From assembly GCA_963682175.1 (NCBI GenBank), contig OY821775.1, positions 5,456,001-5,520,000 of the forward strand: a stretch of 64,000 nucleotides of DNA, read 5' to 3'. This document shows, piece after piece, positions 23,474-35,800 of this stretch. A model generated the notes under the pieces. That model was not told where the DNA came from and made no database searches. It worked only from the letters and a program-made list of their open reading frames with translations. How positions within the stretch are numbered: position 1 is the stretch's first letter; each line of letters begins with the position of its first letter. The position numbers were made by a program, and so were the translations under genes. Source of the DNA: Triglochin maritima. Lineage: Eukaryota; Streptophyta; Magnoliopsida; Alismatales; Juncaginaceae.

Positions 23474-25627
23474 TGTAACGTCCCGAAACAGCGGAAGATT
23501 TAAAATTTCGAAATAACGAATAAAACCGACAACCCAAGGCGGGAACGTCACTAATATATAAATATATAAATCCGGGTGCACCCAAAATACAAGGAGTTTA
23601 CAAAAGGTGTACAACTACAATCCAGATGAAAGAAATGAAAATACAAGTAGTCGTACGATCTCGCAAATGCCGAAGAGGATCCGACTCCAAAGCGCTCCGT
23701 CCTCGGTCACCACCCACCTGGACCTACTGCGGTCCTGAAAAAGATGCAACAACAATGCCTGAGTTTCCAGAAGGAAACCCCGTATACCAACTCACCTATA
23801 TGCATGCATCACATAATGAACCTATCATACTAGTAGCATGTCATGGCATCAACAGATATGGAAAACAGTTCCCCCGAAGGGTAAAACAGGACATCAGTCC
23901 GACAATCAATCATCGGGTCTCCCGAAGAGACCTACTGCAGGCACATGCAGTCTAGTAGCCCGCGACATCGCACCCCCCACACGCAGCTACACTACTCAAG
24001 GGTTCGGCAGGGAGCCTCTGTCACGTCTACGCGCCGATAGAAACAGATCTGTAAATCTCAGTGGTCGGGGCCACAGGGACCAACGGGGCCGTCGCCCGGA
24101 AGGTATAACAACATCATCTCGGTAGGTGCCCAGCCGAGGAAAACAACAAGCCGGCACAGCCTCGGCCCAACAATCATCATCGCCGGCACAACCTCGGCGG
24201 CATCACCGGCACAGCATCGGTGGTCCATCACAACAGTCCGGCACAGCATCGGACAGATCCAGACCGAAGTCTGCCAGGTCATCGGGCTCCTCGAGCCGCG
24301 AACACCAACCGCGCCGCTATAAAAGCAGGGCAGCGACCTCCGTAGCCCCAAGGGCCGGTAGTCACCTCACCCAACGCCAGTTGCGTGCCCGCACAACATC
24401 AATACTGGGATCCGCGATCCCTCAGGCCTGCTATACTACAAAGTGCCAACAAACATCTCAAAAGTCACGGTCCATACATGGAGCTGACGCGTCCCGAACA
24501 CCCACACTCTTCCCAACGGCGGTCCCTGGGCAGGCACGCATCACGCGCCCACCGTCACCTCCCGGCTCACGCACAAGGCGAGGACACGGGTTTCCGTGGC
24601 AAAGTTGGCGTTCAAAAAGGGAACCAGGAATTCTGTCCTGGGCCCAAACGGTCGACCGTAAGAGGTGATTCGGTCGACCGTTTCCAGAAAGGAATCGGTC
24701 GACCGTCCCTAACACGGTCTACCGCTGCGCACAGAACACAATCCCCCAACGGTCTACCGAAGGTCTAAAACCGGTCGACCGAACGAGGTCAAAATCCGGA
24801 GTCTGGTCAACATTACAATCTAGTCTATCGGTCGACCGACTCAGGTCCCGGTCGACCGAAAACTAACAGTACAGCTTCAACATCATTTTAATCCATCGGT
24901 CGACCGACTCAGGGGTCTCGGTCGACCGACAACAGTTAGGGTCAACCTACATTCTACGTTATATAACGGTCGACCGAACTAACTCCAAGGTCCGAACAGC
25001 ATGCAATATAATCCAATATAAATATGTTCCGGTCGACCGAACACAAGGCCTCGGTCGACCGAAACGCAACAGACAGCAAATAAACACATGCACTCGGTCG
25101 ACCGTCCAAGGACCGGTCGACCGTCCGGTCGTCTTCAACCTCGCGCCAGCCGAGGTTTCTTCGCCCAAACGCGACGTCGGAGAGGCCTCCGACCTCCTCC
25201 GACCGACCAACACGACCCTCTCATGAGTGTCAACAACAAAACCACACTAGAGAGCGGCATACCTCAACGAAACGACGAAAATGCCGGAGCAACGCTCGCG
25301 CAACGCCGCCTCCGGTGATCTCCCCGCGCGCCTCCTCCACGCACCTCACTCCACCGTGGTTGCCTCCGCAGCTGCACTCACGCACCAGGAGAAGAAGAGA
25401 GGAAGAAATGAGAGAGATCCAAATGAGGGTGAAGAGAGAGAGAGAAAAACTTAAATACCCTACACCCCATCACCACTCCCTCACCCTACACCATCACTCT
25501 ACACCCCAACCCATACTTCCCATCACATCCACCACTCCTTCCTCCATCCCTATGCAAACCCCCTCCTAATCCTCCTCTAATCACCACTAATCCAAGGTTA
25601 ACCCTAACAAGGGTTTGGGTTCTTACA
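23474..25627 (-). repeat. 5' LTR of the Tekay element
   Basis: Ends TGTAACGTCC...TTCTTACA in plus-strand reading. Contains the dyad array at 24649-25123, which lies about 500-980 bp from the start of the LTR in element orientation. On the minus strand an AT-rich TATATATTTATATATT at about 23553-23568 could be the TATA region close to the 3' end of this LTR. ORFs of up to 180 codons inside the LTR have no recognisable family. Confidence 0.95.
24649..25123. repeat. Array of paired CGGTCGACCG dyads in the Tekay right LTR
   Basis: Identical copy of the array in the left LTR, displaced by 6,739 bp. In element orientation it lies in the upstream half of the LTR, where promoter and enhancer sequences of an LTR retrotransposon usually sit. 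Confidence 0.9.
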
Positions 25628-25632
25628 AAAGT

Positions 25633-26661
25633 AGCTTCATCCCCGCTCCCTTCACCAATTGAGCTACATTTGGGGCAAGTCAGGTTGATGAATTGTATGC
25701 ACATATGTCAATTCTAAGCTCTTGCTAATAATTGGGTCTGTGAATAGAAGCATTAAACTAAAAGCTCATTTTTTAGGAAATTTCCGTAGCCTGAGAGGTT
25801 CAATCTTTCTGTTTGGGGAGAAAAAAAGGCCATTGTTCAACAATCAGCCAAACTAGTATTGAATCTTTTCCTGTGAGCCGTGTGAAGCTCTCGCTCTGGA
25901 TCTCTTCTTCATTCCTTTCTCATCATAATCTCTACTCAGACAGTTACTCTTCTTGCGTCAAGTAGCTGCGATCTTCCTCAATGGCTAGAAGTCAGTTTCA
26001 ATTTGAGATTGTGTAGAGCTGGAGATCTGCTTCCACGGAAGCCGGCTCGAAATATTCGATCTTAGGTGCATTTCAAACAATTTCCAAAGCATACGACTTT
26101 CTAGATGTATATGAATAATATGATGATTAGAAATTTGCCAAGTAAAGAATTTTTTTGTTCAATTACGAACTCGTAAGAAAAAATAAACCCGAGTTCCAAG
26201 AAATTGAAGTGAATATGAATAGTTGACAAAAAATTTCTAAAAAAAAACGTGAACATTTGACGTTATTTTTCTTAAAAATCAATAATGTCTTCTAGTGATC
26301 TTGGATCGGCTTGGTTACTAAATTTCTCACCAGATAGCTAATCACACATAACAAACTATCACTATTATTATTATTATTATTATTATTATTACTCTTTTCA
26401 GAATAATTCCAACACCGTTACCATAAGTTTACTGAACTGCTATTCGTTGCCGTAAAACTACTTAAATCGCCCGTAAGATTACAATTTTGCCCATCTACCC
26501 TTTCTACTAATATAACTCATCATTTCACTCTTTTAACACAACTTTCTCTTCATATCACTTTTCTATTCACCACATAAAATGACTCGGAGGTCAGGAAAAG
26601 AACCAGCGGAGACCCCTGACTACTCACATCTCGTAAATTACATTGTTTATTTCAATTAATT
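25633..26661. other. Intergenic region with (ATT)n microsatellite
   Basis: AT-rich spacer. An (ATT)n run occupies about 26363-26391. No gene signature was found. Confidence 0.5.
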
Positions 26662-27501
26662 TTAATAAAAAAACATTTTTGAGTCGGGCGTCCGCGGGAG
26701 ACGCCCGACCCAACGAGAGGGCGGTCGCGGGAACCGCCTCCCCCTTGGGTACATTTTTGTACAACCACTTCGCTTGTTCGTCTTATACGTCGAATCCATA
26801 CAGATTACGAATGAATATGTATGCAACAACTGAACTGAAGTCGGATGTGCCAAAAATGCGTGAGTCAAGACATTAATTTCTTCATCTGCCACAATCCAAT
26901 GCAAATACTTATGCTGCACTGCCTCCCTGAGAAACTGTTGCGCGGGATTCCTGTCTTCAGATTTCGTCATCCTCATGTACTCTCTGAAGTTGTAAATGTG
27001 TCTTTGATTCGGATTATCGTCCGGAAATTTCTTCTTTACCAACAACAAAATGTTACGGGGTCTTGTTTGTGCCTCTGTCATATCCCGAACAATTTGCTTT
27101 GCCCCAGCACTAAGTCCGCTGACCTGTCGGTGACCCTATGAATAAACTGCCAATGAGTGGTTGTGCTCCCCATAGATGCTACTAGAAACAATAACACATC
27201 CATCACGATCTCGTCGCTCCACCACTTTTACCAAGTACCGACAACCGCAACCTTTTCTTTTCCTATTCTTTCGCAGTGCAATACTCGTATCACGAGAACT
27301 CATCTCACGTCTGCGATCACATCTGAGGTAACAATCCATCCGGTTATCTGTTTTTGGTTTGTATGATGATATAACCAAAAAAAATCCGGCTCCTATTGCA
27401 ACTTGTTTCGCCCATTTACAACATTTCTCGATTGTTGTAAATATTTCTTTACTGTCAAAAAACTCACTGTAATCTACTCCATCACCACCGAAATCTTGCA
27501 A
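26662..27501 (-). pseudogene. FAR1/FHY3-MULE transposase-like fragment, broken
   Basis: The minus-strand frame runs from 27501 to 26662 with one in-frame TAG at 27136-27138. The first part has the FAR1 N-terminal zinc-binding region (CYLRCDRRREM, GCGCRYLVKVVERRD, GEHNHSLAVY). After the stop the same frame continues with sequence leading into the MULE catalytic domain (DMTEAQTRPRNILLL, EDRNPAQQFLREAVQHKYLH, TYSFVICMDSTYKTNK). It then breaks off into unrelated residues (RSGCTKMYPRGRRFPRPP) that come from a GC-rich hairpin. The catalytic remainder is missing. Family knowledge: FAR1-type genes are domesticated or active MULE transposases. Two GC-rich hairpin zones flank the fragment. Confidence 0.8.
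26681..26750. repeat. GC-rich hairpin zone, left of the FAR1 fragment
   Basis: GTCGGGCGTC at 26683-26692 pairs with GACGCCCGAC at 26700-26709 (10-bp perfect stem), followed by a second short stem GGCGGT/ACCGCC. GC content is far above the surroundings. Confidence 0.7.
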
Positions 27502-27540
27502 CAGAACCTGAAAAATTTGAATTTAACAGAAATTAAAAAA

Positions 27541-27672
27541 AAACGGACGTCTGGCTAAACCGCCTCCACCTTTGTGGAGGCGTCCATAGGAGATGCCTGC
27601 ACAAAGGTGGAGGCGTCTGTCTAAACCGTCTCCACCTATGTGGAGGCGTGTTAGGCAGACACCCGAGTCGGG
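27541..27672. repeat. GC-rich palindrome cluster, right of the FAR1 fragment
   Basis: A perfect 9-bp stem CGCCTCCAC/GTGGAGGCG with a 4-base loop lies at 27561-27582, and a one-mismatch copy with a CTAT loop at 27627-27648. Between them lies a further inverted half (AAAGGTGGAGGCG). The zone ends CACCCGAGTCGGG, which is roughly inverted relative to GAGTCGGGCGTC at 26681. Confidence 0.7.
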
Positions 27673-27938
27673 AAAAAAATTTCGCCCCCGTTACCTCGCC
27701 GGATTCAGGTGTTTTGCCAGACATTTTCGTGGTGTTGGTACTAGGAATGTGAGTAAAACTGAGTCAAACACATTGTTTAAAGACACGGGTCGAAATTAAT
27801 ATTAATTGATTTTTAAGGGCAAAAAAAATCATTTTTGGGACGATTTAAGTAGTTTTCCGGCGACTAATAGTAGTTCCCTGAGTTTACGACAAAAAGCAGT
27901 GTTTATACTGTACAGGACGCACTTTCTTTTGGTGGGGG
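27673..27938. other. Spacer upstream of the hAT MITE, nothing recognised
   Basis: AT-rich non-coding sequence. The short ORFs have no family signature. Confidence 0.4.
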
Positions 27939-28219
27939 TAGGGGTGAGCAAAATTCGGTCCGGTCCGGGCACCCGGACCGAACCGAAAAATTCGGTCCGG
28001 ACCGAACCGGACCGAATTTTTTCGGTCCGGTCTTCGGTCCACAAAATTTTGGAAATTCGGTCTTCGGTCCGGACCGGATCGAAAATTTAAGGGGAAAATT
28101 TGGGTTTTGGACCGATCCGGACCGGACCGGACCGAACCTATTCGGTCCGGTCTTCGGTCCGGACTTCCCGAAAATTCGGGTTTCGGTTCGGTCCGGTCCT
28201 GGACCGAAGCTCACCCCTA
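27939..28219. mobile_element. hAT-type MITE in the TPS upstream region
   Basis: 281-bp unit starting TAGGGGTGAGC and ending GCTCACCCCTA, with a dense CGGTCCGGACCG-type interior like the copy at 11744. The flanks are GGTGGGGG and GGGGGGGA, so the 8-bp duplication is only approximate. It lies just upstream of the presumed TPS transcript start, so it may affect or be part of that promoter. Confidence 0.8.
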
Positions 28220-29014
28220 GGGGGGGACAGTACTATAACACACTGTTTTGTTTTTGTTCGAGAGAGAGAAGAGGGCGTTTGGTTCGTTCTGGATTTCGCT
28301 TTCGGAGGGGCCACTGCGATTCCTCCACTCTAGCAGGAAGGAGAAGAAACCCAGGTCTTCTTCTCTTGCATGTTCTTCTCCTTCTTGATGTTGGTCGAGT
28401 TGGTTTTTGTGGCATTCTTTCGTGCATGATGTCAAATTCTGGAAGTTTCAGTTCGATGATCGGAGTTTTGATGCTTGTTTTTGTTTTTTCGTTTTCTGAT
28501 TGCTGGATTTTGTGGAAGTGTTAGTGGGATGAGTGTGTGTTGTTTTTCTTTTCCGATAATGCTAGTTTTGGTATTTGGTTGATCTGTTGGGGTTAATTTT
28601 GGTGTTAGATGAGTTTGTTCTTGTTTTAGATTGAATTTTAAGGGATTTCAAGTTTTAGGAAAACACTGTATTTTTCCTGCTGGTGAAAGTTAGTGTTGAT
28701 GAGTACTTTGTGAGTTTGCAAAGTGATGCTTTGCTTCTTCATAAATGCTGTGAGTAGAAGTAGTTCCAAACTCACTGGTTATATAGTGCAGATTCTACGG
28801 AAATTTAAACTCTGTTAATTATATTGAGTAATCATATTGTCTTTCCAGAGCGACTTCGATATGGCTACAATTATCTTTTATTATTGGGAAATTGGAGTTA
28901 ATTTGACTACTGGTGGTCTCAGTAGAGATCTAACCGAATGTTGTGATGCAGGAGAGGTTCGCTCGGACATAGTGATTTGTTTGGATTTTGTCCTGAATTC
29001 GTAGTTCTGTGAGA
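28220..29014 (+). promoter_or_regulatory. TPS 5' leader with probable intron
   Basis: A GA-rich stretch at 28258-28275 (GAGAGAGAAGAG) fits the start of a plant 5' UTR. The coding start at 29015 is preceded by a T-rich tract and the acceptor TGATGCAG ending at about 28951, indicating a leader intron, as is common in class II TPS genes. The exact donor and transcription start are not determined. Confidence 0.45.
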
Positions 29015-31806
29015 ATGGTGTCGAGATCGTACTCGAATTTGCTTGATCTTGTTTCTAGTGATCCACCCACCCTGGGTCGGGTTGGGAAGAGGCTTCCTAG
29101 GGTTATGACTGTGGCTGGAATTATCTCCGATTTAGATGATGAGAACAGCAATAGTGTTGGATCAGATGCCCAGTCCTCTGTCACCCAGGACCGGATGATT
29201 ATCGTGGGAAACCAGCTTCCGCTTCGCTGCCATAGAAATGCTGATGATGACGGATGGAATTTTAGTTGGGATGAGGATTCTCTTCTTTTGCAACTCAAAG
29301 ATGGGCTTGGGGAGGATGTGGAGGTTGTTTATGTAGGTTGTCTCAGGGAAGAAGTTGACCCGAAAGAGCAGGATGATGTCTCCCAGACACTCCTCGAGAC
29401 GTTTAAGTGTGTTCCCACTTTCCTTCCTCCCGACCTGTTCACTAAATTCTACCATGGCTTCTGCAAGCAGCAACTTTGGCCATTGTTTCATTACATGCTC
29501 CCACTTTCGCCGGATCTAGGTGGACGTTTTGATCGCTCTCTCTGGCAGGCTTATGTGTCTGTGAACAAGATATTTGCCGATAAAGTTATGGAAGTCATAA
29601 ACCCTGATGATGATTTTGTGTGGGTACACGATTACCATCTTATGGTGTTGCCAACATTCTTGAGGAAGAGGTTCAACAGGGTGAAGCTGGGTTTTTTCCT
29701 TCATAGTCCGTTCCCTTCTTCTGAGATTTACAGAACCCTTCCAGTAAGAGATGAGCTTCTTAGGGCTCTTCTTAATGCAGACCTTGTTGGTTTTCATACC
29801 TTTGACTATGCCAGGCATTTCCTTTCTTGTTGTAGCAGAATGCTGGGTCTCTCGTATGAGTCGAAAAGGGGTTATGTTGGTATTGAATACTATGGCCGTA
29901 CTGTAAGTATCAAGATCCTTCCTGTCGGAGTTCACTTAGGTCAGCTTCAATCAGTGATGAACCTCCCAGAAACTGAAAGTAAAGTCGCAGAGCTTAAAGA
30001 TGAGTTTAAGGACCGAACTGTCTTGCTTGGAGTTGATGACATGGACATATTCAAAGGAATTAGCTTAAAACTCCTTGCTATGGAGCAGTTGCTAGTGCAG
30101 AATCCAGGTTGGAGAGGAAAAGTTGTTTTGGTGCAAATTGCAAACCCTGCCAGAGGACAAGGGAAGGATGTGCAGGAGGTGCAATCTGAGACATATTCTA
30201 CTGTGAAACGAATAAATGAGAGATTTGGTCACCAAGGCTACAAGCCAATTATTCTTATTGATAGTTCTCTTCAATCCTTTGAGAGGGTTGCTTATTATGT
30301 AATTGCAGAGTGCTGTCTTGTAACTGCTGTGAGAGATGGAATGAATCTTATACCTTATGAATATGTAATTTGTCGACAGGGAAATCAGAAGTTGGATAGG
30401 ATATTGCAACTCAACCCCTCGTTGCAGAAAAAGAGCATGTTGGTAGTTTCTGAGTTTGTTGGTTGTTCTCCGTCACTTAGTGGGGCTATTCGTGTTAATC
30501 CCTGGAATATAGAGTCTGTCTCCGAGGCCATGAATTTAGCAATGGTAATGTCAGAGGCCGAGAAACAGTTAAGGCATGAGAAGCATTACAGATATGTTAG
30601 TACACATGATGTAGGATATTGGGCTCATAGTTTTCTACAGGACTTAGAAAGGGCATGCAGGGATCATGTGAGGAGGAGATGTTGGGGTATTGGTTTTGGT
30701 CTCGGATTCAGGGTCATTGCCCTTGACCCAAATTTCAGAAAACTTTCAGTTGATCACATTGTATCTGCTTACAAAAGGACCAGAAATCGGGGTATTCTCT
30801 TGGATTATGACGGTACTATAATGCCACAGACATCTATCAATAAAACGCCCACTCCGGAGGCTATTAGCATTCTGAACAGTCTGTGCAGGGATCCTAGGAA
30901 TGTGGTGTTCCTTGTCAGTGGAAGAGATAAGGAGACTCTTACAGAGTGGTTCCCAGCTTGTGAGAAGATGGGAATAGCCTCAGAGCATGGATATTTTTTC
31001 AGGTGTATCAGGAGAATGTGTTTCCTTTCAAACTCACCTGCTTGATGTTTCTATTTGTGGTTCACAATGTAATAGTAAAAAAAACTGAATGCCTCGAATA
31101 TATTTTTTCTTTATTTGTATGTTTGAACTTTGAACTGAAAACCTGGTGTTTATGCTGATTTTATTTGAATCTTTAGGCCTAGACATGATGCTGAGTGGGA
31201 GACCTGCGTTACTGCTGTTGACTTTGACTGGAAACAGATTGCTGAACCTGTGATGAAATTATACACTGAAACAACAGATGGTTCAACCATAGAAGCCAAA
31301 GAAAGCGCACTTGTTTGGCACTATCAGGATGCTGATCCAGACTTTGGTCCATGCCAGGCTAAGGAGCTCCTTGATCATCTTGAGAGTGTTTTATCAAATG
31401 AGCCTGTTTCGGTGAAAAGTGGGCAACACATTGTAGAAGTCAAACCACAGGTACTAATTGGTTATTTTAGATCCCATGTGTTTTAGCTTATGGTTTGAAT
31501 GACTGAGTCGTTACTATCCTATCTGGTGGGCAGGGTGTAAGTAAGGGCCTAGTGGCTGAAAGACTTCTGTCCACAATGCAACAGAAAGGGATGCTGCCTG
31601 ATTTCATCCTATGTATCGGTGATGATCGGTCAGATGAGGATATGTTTGAGCTTATATCAAGTGCAGGGGGTGGGCCTTCTCTTTCTCCCGTTGCCGAAGT
31701 ATTTGCTTGCACAGTTGGACAAAAACCTAGCAAAGCAAAATATTATTTGGAGGATACTGCTGAGATTGTCAAAATGTTGCAGGGCCTTGCTTCAGCATCA
31801 GAGTAA
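29015..31806 (+). CDS. TPS: Class II trehalose-6-phosphate synthase/phosphatase-like protein
   Basis: Three exons: 29015-31002, 31177-31450 and 31534-31806, giving 844 residues with all junctions in phase; this length is normal for the class. The start is ATG 29015 (MVSRSYSNLLDL, the conserved class II N-terminus). The N-terminal GT20 domain spans about residues 60-540 (WVHDYHLMVLPTFL, GFFLHSPFPSSEIYRTLPVR, RDGMNLIPYEYV). The C-terminal HAD domain spans about 590-840 (ILLDYDGT, GDDRSDEDMFE). Family knowledge: plant class II TPS proteins (TPS5-TPS11) usually lack measurable synthase activity and act in sugar and SnRK1-linked signalling; the N-terminus is closest to the TPS7-TPS10 group as I remember it. 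No defects are visible. A hAT MITE lies close upstream. Confidence 0.95.
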
Positions 31807-32833
31807 ATCATTCAGGTTGTATCTCAAACCTTTATAGCGTTGTTCGGTAGTTCGTTTAGGTGTGATTAGTGGAGACTCTTTGTTGTTACTACTCTGCTTT
31901 GGAAGTTTGGAATAATGTTTTACTTCTAGCACATGCCTGCACATATATCATCAGTTTAATTATAGCTTGTATTACATTCTCATGGAATTATAAATAGATT
32001 GGAGTTGTGCATCAGCGACCTCTAGCGATTTATTGGTTCAATGCCTCCTATTACAATTCATCAAAACTGTGAAATGCCTTCTATTCAAAGTCAGTAATGT
32101 TGGAAAGCTTCATATCCAATTACTGAACTATATATAGTTCCAAAGCCTAAAGTTGAATTTGTGTTGTTCATTTTATATGGCGAGGTTAATTCTGATATGA
32201 ACTTATATAATACTACAGCAATTTGATTGTTGTTGTTTGATATTATTTCAGAAAATCTTTTGGACATTTTTTCCCATTTTGAACCAATTCGCCTTCTAGC
32301 GAATAGTGACAACCAATGTTCTGAATAGTGTTTTGGGATATTGGAGGATAGAAGATACTATGGTTATGCATATGTTTACAGTTTTATTATTCTGACTTCC
32401 ATGTTGTAGTTTGTTTTGGTGTAAATTATGTTGAAAATCTAGCTTATTGACTGGCATCTGTATAGCAATATAATCAATATATATTAGATCATCCAGCTTG
32501 CAACTTAAAATTTTCTCAGTCATCAAGATTATGAATCGATATTCAATCCTTTGACCTTTCCAATGCATAACAAAACATATTGTTCTCCTTTAAAATTTGT
32601 GCGCGCTGTAATTACAGAGAATCTGAATGGGAAGCAATCCAGCAATTAGATGTGAAAAAGTAGTACCTTCTTGACATAAAATGCTTACTGCTATCTTACA
32701 GTTAGTTTTTGAAGAAAACTAAGCTTTATCTACCATCCTTTTGTACAAACTACTGAAGCAATTGGACAGAAGCGCGAGCGCTCTGTTCCCATCATCCTTG
32801 TACAAAAAAAAGAGCCCGAAGATCGGAAACAAA
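31807..32833. other. Convergent 3' region of TPS and CHX
   Basis: Presumed 3' UTRs and AT-rich spacer between two convergent genes. No other feature recognised. Confidence 0.5.
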
Positions 32834-35800
32834 TCATTGCAGTGGTGTGTACTCACTGTCAGGTTTGTTGAGCTGCTGCAGCACCAACACCGACGCCGTC
32901 CCTGTTGTCTTGGATGACGCCAGAAGATCGCCAACGGGTCCAAGCTCAGGGTACTCTTCCCACTCTCTCATTCCTTTTGTCAGCTCTGAGGGTTCCTTCT
33001 TACTTCTTCCAACCAAGAAAAGTGAGTACATTCCTTCCATTGTTGCAATGGTTGCTGCTGTTTCTGCTCCATTGCGCACAAACTTCTCTTCATATGTTAC
33101 CATTCCAGACACCACAAACCTGGCAAGTATACACATTTAGGACTACACAAAACTTCATACAAGCTTTTCTTTTCAAAGTTGTACTTTGAAAGTGCTTCCA
33201 CTATTAAGAATGCGATTCTTGATTTTGATTATTCTAAAGTTAAACATCTACCTTTTTGACCCGCCTTAGTTGGATCTTTTCACTGTTGCCATTTTAGACA
33301 AATGCTAGTTGATACCTTATGAAATTTGAGAACAAAAATTTAAGGGTTAAGCATTTTTCATGCATTTTTTTGATAAGTGAGGACCCGAAGACCTAAAGGG
33401 CATTACCCCGAAGGCCCTAGCCAACTCCGCTATGACCGTACAACTCTACATTTTTTTATGTTACTGTGTTCATGGTGAAATTTCTTTTCGAGTTTTTCTC
33501 TACCTCATTTAAGGAGAGATTCATTCTATTAATTTTCATTTAGGAACTTCATTTACAGTGAAATGACACAATCGTTGATCTTTAAGAAAGCATATATAAT
33601 GGGTATAATAATGTACCTGTTGTAGAAACTTGAGATGAAAGACTCATCCTTATCAATCTCCCCACCATGTTGATCAATCTCCATCAACACCTCCTCGTGT
33701 TTGGTCTCCTGCACCCTAATCCCACCACCCTCCCCCTTCTCCGCCTCCGCGGGCAAGAACCTTACCACCGTCAATCCGACGCACGGATGCAACGCCAACC
33801 TCGCCCCGACCGCCATTGCCTCCCGGTCATCGGCTCCTCCAAAGAACAACACCCCAATCCTACACCCTCCTTGCGTACCCGTGATCTGACTCACACCACT
33901 CAACCCTCTATCCACCAGTATTCCCACCGTGCATGGCGCATGCAACATCACGTTAATGTTCGCAGTTCGGATTCCATCTCTCCCTCCGACCATCTTCCCG
34001 TCCACACGTTGGAACCGGTGGAACGGCATAACCACCATTGAAACTCTCATGTTCCCCGCCCTCCGGCATATCTCAACGTGCATTGACGTGAATGCCGAAA
34101 CCGTTGTTGACTGGTGTATCCTCAGCTTAGTCTCGACCATGAAGGCGTCGACCGCAACGTTTATCTGGCGGGCGTAGTCCCCGCCGTAGTCGTCCTCCAT
34201 GCCCTCCACGTTCTCCTGCTGGTGGTAGAGGATGTCGGGGGTGGAGGGCTTGAGGTGGAGCTCGTAGAGGTGCATGAGGTGGGTTGAGACTGGGGCTTGG
34301 TCAGCTCCAGTGGAGATCTCAACGAGGTTGAGGGCCGCCGAGGCGTCACGGGGGTTGTGGACGCAGGCGAGTAGGGTGAGCTCCGTCTCCGGTGGGCGGT
34401 GTTGGAGACCAGACGGAGTGGACTCGTCGAGGAGCTTTTCTTTCCGGGATAAGCTGGCCAGCACTGGCCCGGCCATTAGAGTGCTCACCACCACTGTTAA
34501 GAGAAGTACCATGAAGGCGTCACCTCCTCCATCCTATAAGATAGTCATCTCAATAAATACCCAATTCTCAATAAATTTTGGAATTAACCCAAGTTTGTCC
34601 TAACAATTTGCTGATTATTTGATTGATGGAAACATAATTTCAAGTTACGTAAAGAAAATAATGTATAACACTTCATTTGAAGTTGTATTCACCATCTTCA
34701 ACTTAAGCACTAAAATTTGAAATAAGTGGTGTAATAATAAAATTAACTTGGTAGCAAAACATGTCTATGAACTACATTGTTCATCTTTAGCTATGAAGAG
34801 CTATGAAACAAGATACGTGTAGAAAAACATAATCCTACGTTATCCGAAAGTAACAGTATGAATATCACACTATCAAGAATTTATTTCTGATACCTTTTAC
34901 CTAGAATATACTTCCGTTTAAAAAGATGTAAGTCCAACCAAATTTAACACCATGAGATTTGGACAACGCTAAAAATTAGGATGATTTATACCTAAATCTT
35001 AATCTATGCCAATATTTTATAAAATCCATTGTCAACAATTAATAATTACATACACGGAAAAATAGCAAGGTTGACTTACACGTTGTTTGACCATGCCTAG
35101 AATGACAAGGTCAACATGTCCTTTGACATTAAGCAGGAAGCCCAACACCACCGAATCATTCACCGGCAAGCCCAAGTACTTCCCGGCCGCCACCGTTCCC
35201 CCTACCTTTGCCGCCGTGCTCACGATTATCGTCGCAAACACCACCGCCACATACCTTGCTCTCCCCAACACCCTCACCGTCGTTGACACCCCGGCGAATC
35301 CTATGTACACCGGAAGAAGCACGTTTCGGACCGGATAAGCCAACTTGTGCACCAGTGTCCTGGTGGTGCTTCCTTCCCTCGGAAACACGAGTCCGAGAAC
35401 AAAGCTGGAAATCATGCTATTGTACCCCATCATCTCCGTCACCGACGACACGCCAACAACGAATAGAAGAAGGGAGACCACCTCTGCATTCTTGATTTGC
35501 TTCCTTTGCCGGTTACGGCGATTGAGCCACAGAACCGCCAGCCGAGCAACATACCCACTGCACCCCAACAATGCCACTGTTCCCACACCCTGCATAAAAT
35601 AAGTTAACTTGTGAAGTAACTGTCAGAACTCAGAACAACGTTCATGTCATGTCATCGTGTCATGTCTTTACCAGCCCAAATTCCTGCCCAACAGAGTAGC
35701 TCTTCCCAGATGTGGAAGTGACGAATGTTACTATAAGCAAGCATGAAAAGTCATTAACCAATGCAGCTCCAACCGCTATCCTGCCCAAGTCTGACGACCA

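Larger units (their letters stand above)
16735..25627 (-). mobile_element. Complete Tekay/Del-type gypsy LTR retrotransposon
   Basis: Full-length element of 8,893 bp with LTRs 16735-18888 and 23474-25627 (2,154 bp each) and the perfect 5-bp target duplication AAAGT at 16730-16734 and 25628-25632. It lies on the minus strand, so the 5' LTR is the right-hand copy. By eye the LTRs differ at one base (17131 T against 23870 C). It has a tRNA-Met primer site, a polypurine tract and one uninterrupted gag-pol ORF ending in a chromodomain-like tail. All of this points to a very young, possibly still competent insertion. Family knowledge: Tekay chromoviruses carry an integrase C-terminal chromodomain and tend to insert in or near heterochromatin. 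Confidence 0.95.
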
